In this document: positions 1-6,702 of the stretch, piece by piece
Layout of the letters: each line of letters starts with the position of its first letter
Position numbering within the stretch: the first letter of the stretch is position 1
DNA from: Flavobacteriales bacterium
GTDB taxonomy: Bacteria > Bacteroidota > Bacteroidia > Flavobacteriales > Flavobacteriaceae
NCBI GenBank assembly: GCA_027065935.1
Contig: JAMONI010000277.1
Coordinates: 1-8,533, forward strand
Direction of reading: 5' to 3'
Length of the DNA stretch: 8,533 nucleotides
Notes under the pieces: model-generated
Database searches by the model: none
What the model was told of the DNA's origin: nothing
The model's input: only the letters and a program-made list of their open reading frames with translations
Position numbers and translations under genes: made by a program

Positions 1-178
1 CGGTAATAAAGTAAGATTGGAGAAAATTTACATCCCTTCCGATTTAATGGCAGGCAATTTCGAAATCGGATATATGCCCGGCAAGTGGGAAACGTCATTA
101 AACGCCACTTGGTTCAAAACGCCTTATTATTCCAGTCTGATAGCAGGCATCGGATTCAAATATTTCGTGGGCTTATGA
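1..178 (+). CDS. C-terminal end of an outer-membrane beta-barrel-like protein (partial, 5' end outside the window)
   Basis: An open frame starting at base 2 runs 58 codons to the TGA at 176-178; the start lies upstream of the window. The visible residues alternate polar and hydrophobic/aromatic positions (for example LNATWFKTPYYSSL and the ending GIGFKYFVGL), as in the last transmembrane strands of outer-membrane beta-barrels. The final residue is Leu, not the usual Phe or Tyr, which weakens the call. The stop overlaps the ATG of the downstream barrel/deacetylase-like fusion, so the two are probably co-translated. Given the carbohydrate-active neighbours, a small barrel of the YaiO type or another polysaccharide-export barrel is one possibility; that is inference from context, not a recognised motif. 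I am fairly sure that this is a real coding end and much less sure of the family. Confidence 0.55.
   Translation, partial: GNKVRLEKIYIPSDLMAGNFEIGYMPGKWETSLNATWFKTPYYSSLIAGIGFKYFVGL
175..178 (+). promoter_or_regulatory. ATGA stop/start overlap (translational coupling)
   Basis: The TGA stop of the upstream fragment (176-178) shares bases with the ATG at 175-177. An in-frame ATG also exists 30 codons earlier (base 85), but the 175 start follows the classic coupled layout and puts a positively charged, hydrophobic signal-anchor segment right at the N-terminus. No Shine-Dalgarno-like run precedes it, which fits re-initiation and Bacteroidota habit. Confidence 0.75.
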
Positions 179-3100
179 TACGAAAATTATCGGTCATATC
201 CGCGTTGACGGTTTTGCTCGTTTATACCGTGTTCAAAATGATTAAATATGAAGAACATATCCGGGCCACTCACATCATTACCCACGTGGTCAAAGACGAA
301 AGACAAGCCCTCTTACCCGAAATATCACCCGATGAATTCGATGCAATATTAAAACGAACCCGCACAAAATTCAAAGCCGGAAAAGATTATTTTCTTATCC
401 GGAACGAAAACGAACAATGGCAACGTTTCCCGCTCAAAGGAGTAAATATGGGCGTGGCACTGCCCGGAAAATTTCCCGCCGAGTTCAGCATGACTTACGA
501 ACAATACTACGACTGGATTAAGAAAATCGGGCGGATGCATGCCAACATCATCAGAACCTACACCATTTTACCTCCCGAGTTCTACAACGCATTGGCCGAT
601 TATAATTTGCGCCATGCCGACAAACCCGTTTTTCTCCTGCAAGGCGTATGGGCCGACATTCCCAAAAACCACGACTATCACGACTATAAATACACCCGGA
701 ATTTCAAAAAAGAAATTATCAACGTAATTGACGTTTTGCATGGCAATGCGGTAATGAAACCCCAACCGGGCAAAGCACACGGAGTTTATGTAACCGATGT
801 TTCCCGTTACGTGGCGGGGTTGCTTTTGGGACGTGAATGGGAACCGGATGCCGTTTATCAAACCGTCAAACAAAACTCCGGAAAAAACCATTTTAATGGT
901 AAATTCATTTCGCTACCTCATGGCAATCCCATGGAAGTTTGGCTGGCCCAAATGCTGGATTTTGCCGTAGAATACGAAACCCGGACCTACCGGACGCAAC
1001 ATCCCGTTTCCTTTGTCAATTGGCTTCCCCTCGACCCCATGTTTCACGACACCGAATTTATCGAAAACAAAAAGGTAAGAGAATATGACAACGATCTGGT
1101 AAGTGTGGATTTCAGTCGCTTCAATGCCACCGAAAACCTCAAAGCGGGACTATATGCCGCTTATCACGTTTATCCTTACTATCCCGATTTTATTTTCCTC
1201 AATCCCAAATATCGTGATACGCTCACCGGCCGGAACGACAATTTCCGGCTTTATTTGGAAGACCTCAAAGCCCACACACCGGGAATGCCTTTGGTAATCG
1301 CCGAATACGGACTACCTAACAGTCGAGGAATCAGCCATTTTGCTCCTTCCGGATTTCATCAAGGCGGACATTCCGAATTACAACAGGCCGCTTTGGTAAG
1401 CCGCCTAACCCGGGATATCATGCAAACCGGTTGTGCCGGCGCCATCTACTTCGAATGGGCCGACGAGTGGTTCAAACACAATTGGCTCGTGATGGATTTT
1501 GAAATCCCCGCCGAAAACCGTAAACTTTGGCATAACAAAGAAAATCCCGAACAAAATTTCGGTATTTTGGCCTTGGAAGACCAGCGCAAACAAATCGACG
1601 GTAAAGACAACGACTGGCAAAACGACCTCCCCGTATGGAAAAACAATAAAGCCGAAATTTACGGCGCAGCCGATGCGACCTATTTCTATTTGGCCGCCCG
1701 AATGCCCCGTTTGAACTTCCGGCAACACAACCTCTACATAGCCCTCGACACCTACGACCCCGAAAAAGGCGATAGAAAACTACCTTTTTCGGACACCTTG
1801 TTTTCAAACGGATTCGAGTTCCTGGCCCGCTTCCTATCCACCCGGAAAGCCGACCTGTTGGTGGACGAGCCGTATTCGGTATTTACCGACATTTACAATG
1901 ATCACATTCCGGTTTATGCATCACAACCCAATGCCAACGGTAAATTCATTCCGCAACTGATGTTAACCAACCGTAAAAGGGAAAGCCTTACCGGAACGGT
2001 GTTCGATTCGGTCGTTATTAATCGAAGTCCGCTACAATTCGGTAATTCCGGACAAGCAGGGTTCTCCAATGCCGACTGGTATTGGAAGGACGGCTTTTTC
2101 GAACTACGCCTCGATTGGCATTTGCTCAACGTAAGCGACCCCTCGGGGCGTAAAGTGCTTGACGACCGCCCCGGCACACCGCAAATCGAAATTGCCGAAA
2201 CCGAAGCTATCCGCGTTTACTTCATCCTTACCGATAAAAACAACCGTATCATCGATATTTATCCGCCGGACCGTCCCGCCCCGGTTACCTGGGACAAATG
2301 GACCCAACCCCGGTTTACCCAACGGCTCAAACCGCTTTACGATACGCTCCGGAACCTGTTTGTTCGTTGGGAATTTCCCGAAAAATCCACAAAACAATTT
2401 ACGGATCAAGAAGATTTCCTTGTGGAAATTACCCCCTTCGCTATGGACAAAAACGCCGCTGTTTCGCTCTCTTTCGAAGGCGGATTCTATGCCCAATACC
2501 GGTGGGCCTTGCCTTTGCTCGAAAAATACCGGCTTCAAGCAGGCTTTTCCTTAGACCCCCTGCATACCGCACCCATGACCGAAGTATCGGACTACGGCGG
2601 TTTGTTTCCCGAAACCGAAAAAAACGGCTGGACGCAGTGGAGAGCAATCGCCCGGAAAAAGCACGAACTGATGCTCATATACCGTAACGAACAAAGCATC
2701 AACCGGTTCCGTTCGCATTTGCAATCCGTTCCGGAAGCAATTCATACCGTATCCGGCCACAAACCCGGACATCCGGCGGTTTTTCAGCGCCCCTTATTGC
2801 TTGAAAACAAAGCCTATCAATATCAAGGCATATCTTACCTCCATTACACGCCTACGCGCAACACCGAACTATTGGACCGTTTTCTAAACCGGAATCAAGG
2901 AAAATGGATGATCGTCGTTTATCGGGGCATTTATAAGGATTCCTTGGAAATTCAAAAATTTTCCGCCGGAGTAAAAAAGAAGTTTTTTATAGATTACGAA
3001 CAGTTTCGAAGACAAATCAGACTGATTAGAAACAAAGATTATTGGGTTGCTCCGGAATCCGAAGTATATGCTTATTTAAAAGCCAAAAAATCGGCGCGCA

Positions 3101-3318
3101 TCCTAACCCGTAAAGCCGGAAACATACACATCGTTCACTTACAAACACCTGATTTCCATTCGGAAAAGCCCGTTGTGTTAACCTTAAAAATTTACACAAA
3201 AGCACGCATAATCAGGGTTTGGGGTTCGGAAGCCGACGGTACTTATCAAAACAAAGAAGGTTTTATACTGGTTCCGCTAAAGACGGGTAACACCATGAAA
3301 GTGGAAACGATTAAATAA
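175..3318 (+). CDS. Membrane-anchored glycoside-hydrolase-like barrel fused to a degenerate polysaccharide-deacetylase-like domain
   Basis: A 1047-residue protein. Residues 3-4 are R and K, followed by a hydrophobic stretch (about 5-20) with no obvious cleavage site, so it is probably a signal anchor with the bulk outside the inner membrane. Residues about 80-470 look like a (beta/alpha)8 glycosidase barrel of clan GH-A type: KGVNMGV (88-94), IIRTYTI (125-131), LLLGREWEP with E221 near the expected acid/base position, VIAEYG with E377 near the expected nucleophile position, and FEWADEW (426-432) on a last strand. Residues about 480-700 are beta-rich and resemble a CBM9/DOMON-like carbohydrate-binding module. 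Residues about 750-985 resemble a NodB polysaccharide-deacetylase fold, but the TFDDG motif reads SFEGG (766-770) and no metal-binding His pair is evident; DYWVAPESEVYAYL (955-968) matches the family's late conserved segment. About 60 beta-rich residues close the protein. It probably cuts or remodels a surface polysaccharide, with the deacetylase part binding rather than catalysing. The substrate is unknown. Confidence 0.72.
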   Translation: MIRKLSVISALTVLLVYTVFKMIKYEEHIRATHIITHVVKDERQALLPEISPDEFDAILKRTRTKFKAGKDYFLIRNENEQWQRFPLKGVNMGVALPGKFPAEFSMTYEQYYDWIKKIGRMHANIIRTYTILPPEFYNALADYNLRHADKPVFLLQGVWADIPKNHDYHDYKYTRNFKKEIINVIDVLHGNAVMKPQPGKAHGVYVTDVSRYVAGLLLGREWEPDAVYQTVKQNSGKNHFNGKFISLPHGNPMEVWLAQMLDFAVEYETRTYRTQHPVSFVNWLPLDPMFHDTEFIENKKVREYDNDLVSVDFSRFNATENLKAGLYAAYHVYPYYPDFIFLNPKYRDTLTGRNDNFRLYLEDLKAHTPGMPLVIAEYGLPNSRGISHFAPSGFHQGGHSELQQAALVSRLTRDIMQTGCAGAIYFEWADEWFKHNWLVMDFEIPAENRKLWHNKENPEQNFGILALEDQRKQIDGKDNDWQNDLPVWKNNKAEIYGAADATYFYLAARMPRLNFRQHNLYIALDTYDPEKGDRKLPFSDTLFSNGFEFLARFLSTRKADLLVDEPYSVFTDIYNDHIPVYASQPNANGKFIPQLMLTNRKRESLTGTVFDSVVINRSPLQFGNSGQAGFSNADWYWKDGFFELRLDWHLLNVSDPSGRKVLDDRPGTPQIEIAETEAIRVYFILTDKNNRIIDIYPPDRPAPVTWDKWTQPRFTQRLKPLYDTLRNLFVRWEFPEKSTKQFTDQEDFLVEITPFAMDKNAAVSLSFEGGFYAQYRWALPLLEKYRLQAGFSLDPLHTAPMTEVSDYGGLFPETEKNGWTQWRAIARKKHELMLIYRNEQSINRFRSHLQSVPEAIHTVSGHKPGHPAVFQRPLLLENKAYQYQGISYLHYTPTRNTELLDRFLNRNQGKWMIVVYRGIYKDSLEIQKFSAGVKKKFFIDYEQFRRQIRLIRNKDYWVAPESEVYAYLKAKKSARILTRKAGNIHIVHLQTPDFHSEKPVVLTLKIYTKARIIRVWGSEADGTYQNKEGFILVPLKTGNTMKVETIK

Positions 3319-3332
3319 AATTTCTAACGCTT

Positions 3333-5177
3333 ATGAGCAAAAGAATTGTTATCATCTTATCTTTTTTTCTCCTTCTGAATACTTGCACCGAAAGGAAAAA
3401 TAAAAATGCGAACCCCAACGGCAATGCTTCCGTATCACAAAGCATGCTTCCCCGGGTTTTATATATCACCACGGGTATCGATATGAACAAAACCGACAAA
3501 GACTTGCCCTCGGGAATTAATCTCGCACTGCAATTTTTTAACGCACGTGGTGTTCCTGTATATCTGTCGCCCCGGGACATACTCTATGACCTCGACCGAC
3601 TCAAGACATTCGGAATTATTATTATTTCCACCGGCAACGGCATACATGACGCCGACCGGAAATACTCGCTTACCTATATGACCGACGAGGAAATGCAAAA
3701 CCTTATGGAATTCGTCGGGTCGGGTGGATTTTTGATAGCGGGAGACAATACCGGAAGAAATACTTTTGACGGCAAGGACAGGATACTCGATAAAGGTATA
3801 TTGGACCGAACCGCTTATCCTTTGTCCGAACTGTTCGGAAGTAGGTTCAAGGAACTCAATACAAACGATTTCCGTGTAAAAGGAACTTCGGCATTACCCG
3901 TATCCTTACAAGGCACACTAACCGACACTACAGAAAACAACCGGTGGATGTTGGTACCCGAAATAACCGACACCGCGCGTGTGAACACTTTGGCTTATTG
4001 GAAAAATAAAGCGCAAAGTCATCCCGCTTGGCTTGAGGCTCGATACGGAAAAGGTATGGCATGGTTGCTACCCTTTTCCGGCTGGCTGACGCCCGTCAAT
4101 GACGGCGGAGATTGGAGCCTTGACCGGATAGAAGCATTTTACGGTTTGGCATTACATAAGTATAAGGAACTCCATCCCTCCCCTTTCCGCTTGGGTGTGT
4201 GGCCCGACGGAAAAAAAGCGGCCCTGGCCGTTTCATTCAACCCCGAAGGTGATATGGAACAATACCGCCGTATCTTGGAGGCGCTACGCGAAAAAAAGGT
4301 GGAACCCGTTTTCTTTGTCAACGGCAAAATGCCCGAAGACATCCGCGCGTTTTTAATAACTTCCAAGTCCCGCTTGTCATCATCGGGGTTTGACTATATC
4401 CGCTACGACCAAGCCGACTATGCCGTTGCCGTCAATGACATCTTGCGCAACGAAAAATACTGGAACTACGACTTTAACGGATTCCGATTTCCCTTTACTT
4501 CTCCCGCCTTTTTCGGTTTTATAGCGCTCGAAAGGCACGGCTATGCTTACGAGTCGGGTATAAGCGTGAACAACCGGGAGTTTTTACACGGCAGTTGTGT
4601 GCCCTACAATATCGTCGTCTCCAAAGAAGGTATTTATTTCGACACCCATATTTACGAGCTTTCGCCCACCTATCACGACGATTATTTCTTCCTCAAACAT
4701 TTGGGCGAAGAAATCTATCTTTCGGAAGAAGAACAAACCAAAAAAATCCGGTTGTGGAACGAATATTTACAAATGCACTGGAAAAAAGTAACACTCCCTT
4801 ATAGCGGGCTTATGGTTTATTTGGGTCATCCGGCCTATACGGGATACGATCGAAACACTTTACAACCGCTTTTGCAATTGATCGATACGGCAAGAGCCGA
4901 CGGAGCGTGGATTACGGATTTGGATCACATCAGCCGTTATCGGGATTTTATCAACAGTTGTATCGTTTATGTGGAACAAAACGGAAACGATTATCGCATT
5001 CGTTTGGCGGTGGATGAAGAGCGCAGTGTCAGGGGATTTACAATAAACCTTCCTTTTGAACCCGTAAACCTGTCCGGTCATCTTACAACACCCCGTGTTG
5101 AACCCGGCGAGAAAGGACATTTTCATTTGATATTCGATGCAAGAAACGGCGTGGAAATAAAATTTTCAAAAAAATAA
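3333..5177 (+). CDS. Probable lipoprotein with amidotransferase-like and degenerate polysaccharide-deacetylase-like domains
   Basis: A 614-residue protein starting 14 bases after the barrel fusion, with an A/T-rich leader and no Shine-Dalgarno motif. The N-terminus (K3, R4, hydrophobic 5-15, then LNTC with C18) looks like a lipoprotein signal; Thr just before the Cys is not the preferred residue, so lipidation is likely but not certain. Residues about 40-275 resemble a class I amidotransferase-like alpha/beta fold: RVLYITTGI (41-49), GIIIISTGNGI (94-104), GGFLIAGDNTGRN (131-143). The elbow reads GDNTG with no Cys, so amidotransferase chemistry is unlikely. Residues about 290-540 resemble a polysaccharide deacetylase: AALAVSFNPEGD (296-307) replaces TFDDG, GFRFPF (383-388) keeps the Arg-x-Pro motif with R385, and LGHP (497-500) keeps the late His H499. 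Residues 541-614 form a small beta domain. It may bind or present the polysaccharide handled by its neighbour. A divergent active enzyme is the alternative. Confidence 0.68.
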   Translation: MSKRIVIILSFFLLLNTCTERKNKNANPNGNASVSQSMLPRVLYITTGIDMNKTDKDLPSGINLALQFFNARGVPVYLSPRDILYDLDRLKTFGIIIISTGNGIHDADRKYSLTYMTDEEMQNLMEFVGSGGFLIAGDNTGRNTFDGKDRILDKGILDRTAYPLSELFGSRFKELNTNDFRVKGTSALPVSLQGTLTDTTENNRWMLVPEITDTARVNTLAYWKNKAQSHPAWLEARYGKGMAWLLPFSGWLTPVNDGGDWSLDRIEAFYGLALHKYKELHPSPFRLGVWPDGKKAALAVSFNPEGDMEQYRRILEALREKKVEPVFFVNGKMPEDIRAFLITSKSRLSSSGFDYIRYDQADYAVAVNDILRNEKYWNYDFNGFRFPFTSPAFFGFIALERHGYAYESGISVNNREFLHGSCVPYNIVVSKEGIYFDTHIYELSPTYHDDYFFLKHLGEEIYLSEEEQTKKIRLWNEYLQMHWKKVTLPYSGLMVYLGHPAYTGYDRNTLQPLLQLIDTARADGAWITDLDHISRYRDFINSCIVYVEQNGNDYRIRLAVDEERSVRGFTINLPFEPVNLSGHLTTPRVEPGEKGHFHLIFDARNGVEIKFSKK

Positions 5178-5201
5178 TCCCCTTACGAGAAAAAAAGCTT
5201 G
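5178..5201. other. Convergent intergenic gap without a recognisable terminator
   Basis: Only 24 bases separate the stops of the two converging groups. The gap holds an A-run and the short palindrome AAGCTT but no GC-rich stem followed by T residues on either strand. The flanking coding ends contain A/T runs that pair only weakly. I see no intrinsic terminator here. Confidence 0.5.
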
Positions 5202-5939
5202 TTACAAAAAATACAGGCCCGCCAACACGAGCAATATAACGGCATACACGATTTTGAACTTTCGGAGCGAAGCCCGGCTTCCGTGTTTGGCGCCAAGGTA
5301 ATTGGCGATAAAATAGCCGGCAAACAAAATCACTACATAATCCCAACGGATGGCATCCATTTCATAATATTTGATAAATGCGCCCAAACTCACGGGAGGC
5401 AAGAGAATCCCCAAACTCAATGCACGGGCATAATTTTTTTTCAGTCCGAACAGGGAAATAAATACGGGAATAAACAAGACCCCCGCCCCCACACCGAAAA
5501 ATCCGCCCACGATGCCGGCAACCGAACCGGTAAGGGTCATCCAAAACCAAGGGATTTGTTCGTTGGAATTACTTTCGGTTTTGTTGTTAAGCAATTGAAA
5601 AACCGCCGTGATGACAAGCATTAGGGCAAAGTATATTTTAAGCTGTTTTTCGGGCAACAAAAAAGCCCAACGCGCACCGAAATAAGAGAAGAATGCATAA
5701 GATACAATGCCTATCAAGATATTTTTCCACTGCTTTTTGGTTTCGTTCCATAAACCTATCACCGCCATCAAACTCATTGGGCCGAGCATCATCGTCAACA
5801 CGGTTCCTTGAGCCGTATGTTGGTCCATACCCACGACCAATACCAAGAAAGCAATCATAAACGGCGCACCGCCAATTCCGGCATAACCGCCAACGTATCC
5901 GATTAATAAGCCCAATAATATTACCGCCAGCCATTCCAT
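5202..5939 (-). CDS. TSUP (TauE/SafE) family membrane transporter, second of a tandem pair
   Basis: A 245-residue, highly hydrophobic protein with about eight predicted membrane segments in two similar halves, the usual TSUP size and layout. The first half carries GYVGGYAGIGGAPFM (14-28) followed by AQGTVL (43-48); the second carries GIVGGFFGVGAGVLFIPVF (142-160) followed by ARALSLGI (171-178). These are the paired Gly-rich loop and A-x-(G/S)-T/S signatures of the family, whose members export sulfite, sulfoacetate or other organosulfur anions and sometimes other small anions. I chose the ATG at 5939 because it overlaps the upstream stop as TGATG. A GTG at 5954 would add five residues and a 16-base overlap. 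It is the last gene of the minus-strand operon. The substrate cannot be read from the sequence. Confidence 0.88.
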   Translation of the reverse strand: MEWLAVILLGLLIGYVGGYAGIGGAPFMIAFLVLVVGMDQHTAQGTVLTMMLGPMSLMAVIGLWNETKKQWKNILIGIVSYAFFSYFGARWAFLLPEKQLKIYFALMLVITAVFQLLNNKTESNSNEQIPWFWMTLTGSVAGIVGGFFGVGAGVLFIPVFISLFGLKKNYARALSLGILLPPVSLGAFIKYYEMDAIRWDYVVILFAGYFIANYLGAKHGSRASLRKFKIVYAVILLVLAGLYFL

Positions 5940-5941
5940 CA
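5937..5941 (-). promoter_or_regulatory. TGATG stop/start overlap between the two TSUP genes
   Basis: On the minus strand, the TGA ending the first transporter (5941-5939) shares one base with the ATG of the second (5939-5937). This is a standard translational-coupling junction and decides the start of the downstream gene. Confidence 0.8.
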
Positions 5942-6700
5942 CGATGAAATCCACAATTTAACGGCCATCAAAACGGCCAATAGACCGACTATAGCTTTCA
6001 CTTTTCTTTCATCGGCCCCTACCGACCAGCGCGAAGTAAACCATGCGCCCGAAGCCGTTCCCGAAGCCAAAACAATGCCTTCCTTCCAATGCACCATACC
6101 CGCCTTGGCAAAAATAATCAGACTGGGAATGCCGGAAAGCAGTATTACCATTGCCTTCACGCTGTTGGCCGCCGTTACGTTCATCCGGTTAATGAGCATC
6201 AGCGTCAAAATTATCATAAACCCGATTCCGGTTTGAATAAATCCGCTGTACACACCGAGTATGAAAAATACGAAGAGATTAAGCCGTAACTTCCCGGTTT
6301 TGAATGTATTGCTTGCTACGTTTTTCTTTACATTCAATCGTTCTCCGGCCAAGATATACACGGTTACCGAAGCAATCACCAAAGCGATGATTTTTTTCAT
6401 CAGGCCGGGAGGCACTTGCAAGCTCAAATGCGCCCCCAACACACTTCCGCCCGTGGCTGCGAGTGCCACATAAAGATTAAAAGGAAACAAATGCAATTTT
6501 TTGGACTTGAAGCCCAACCAACCGAAAAATCCTTGCATCAAAAAGCCCGGACGGGCGGTTCCGATGGCTTCGTGAGGCGAAAAGCCAAAAAAAATCAACA
6601 GCGGATAAATCAATGACGAACCACCGCCTCCAAGGGTGTTGACAAATCCCACTGCAAATCCCGTCAGGAAAATCAAGGCCAAAATCCAAACTTCCGGCAT
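5939..6700 (-). CDS. TSUP (TauE/SafE) family membrane transporter, first of a tandem pair
   Basis: A 253-residue integral membrane protein with about eight hydrophobic segments. The N-terminal half shows the family signature clearly: GFAVGFVNTLGGGGSSLIYP (14-33), then HEAIGTARPG (43-52). The second half has GVYSGFIQTGIGFMIIL (149-165) and AANSVKAMVIL (177-187). It is clearly different in sequence from the neighbouring transporter, so the pair is not a recent duplication. The start at 6700 overlaps the der stop as TAATG and puts a hydrophobic segment straight after MPEV. An ATG at 6748 would add 16 charged residues and a 49-base overlap with der, and is less likely. Members move sulfur-containing or other small anions; the substrate here is unknown. 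Confidence 0.88.
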   Translation of the reverse strand: MPEVWILALIFLTGFAVGFVNTLGGGGSSLIYPLLIFFGFSPHEAIGTARPGFLMQGFFGWLGFKSKKLHLFPFNLYVALAATGGSVLGAHLSLQVPPGLMKKIIALVIASVTVYILAGERLNVKKNVASNTFKTGKLRLNLFVFFILGVYSGFIQTGIGFMIILTLMLINRMNVTAANSVKAMVILLSGIPSLIIFAKAGMVHWKEGIVLASGTASGAWFTSRWSVGADERKVKAIVGLLAVLMAVKLWISS

Positions 6701-6702
6701 TA
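6698..6702 (-). promoter_or_regulatory. TAATG stop/start overlap between der and the first TSUP gene
   Basis: The der stop TAA (6702-6700) shares its last A with the ATG of the transporter (6700-6698) on the minus strand. This implies one transcript and coupled translation, and it fixes the transporter start. Confidence 0.8.

Noticed and set aside
85..174. Extended N-terminus for the barrel/deacetylase-like fusion beginning at the ATG at 85
   Set aside because: It would overlap the upstream gene by 94 bases and bury the signal anchor 30 residues in; the ATGA start at 175 is simpler and gives a normal signal anchor.
2104..2538. Minus-strand open frame of 144 codons inside the large fusion gene
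   Set aside because: It overlaps conserved-looking coding sequence on the plus strand and shows no signal, motif or plausible start context.
5199..5624. Plus-strand open frame of 141 codons opposite the second TSUP gene
   Set aside because: The translation is polar, low in complexity and matches no family I know, while the minus strand encodes a clear membrane transporter; it is an antisense shadow.
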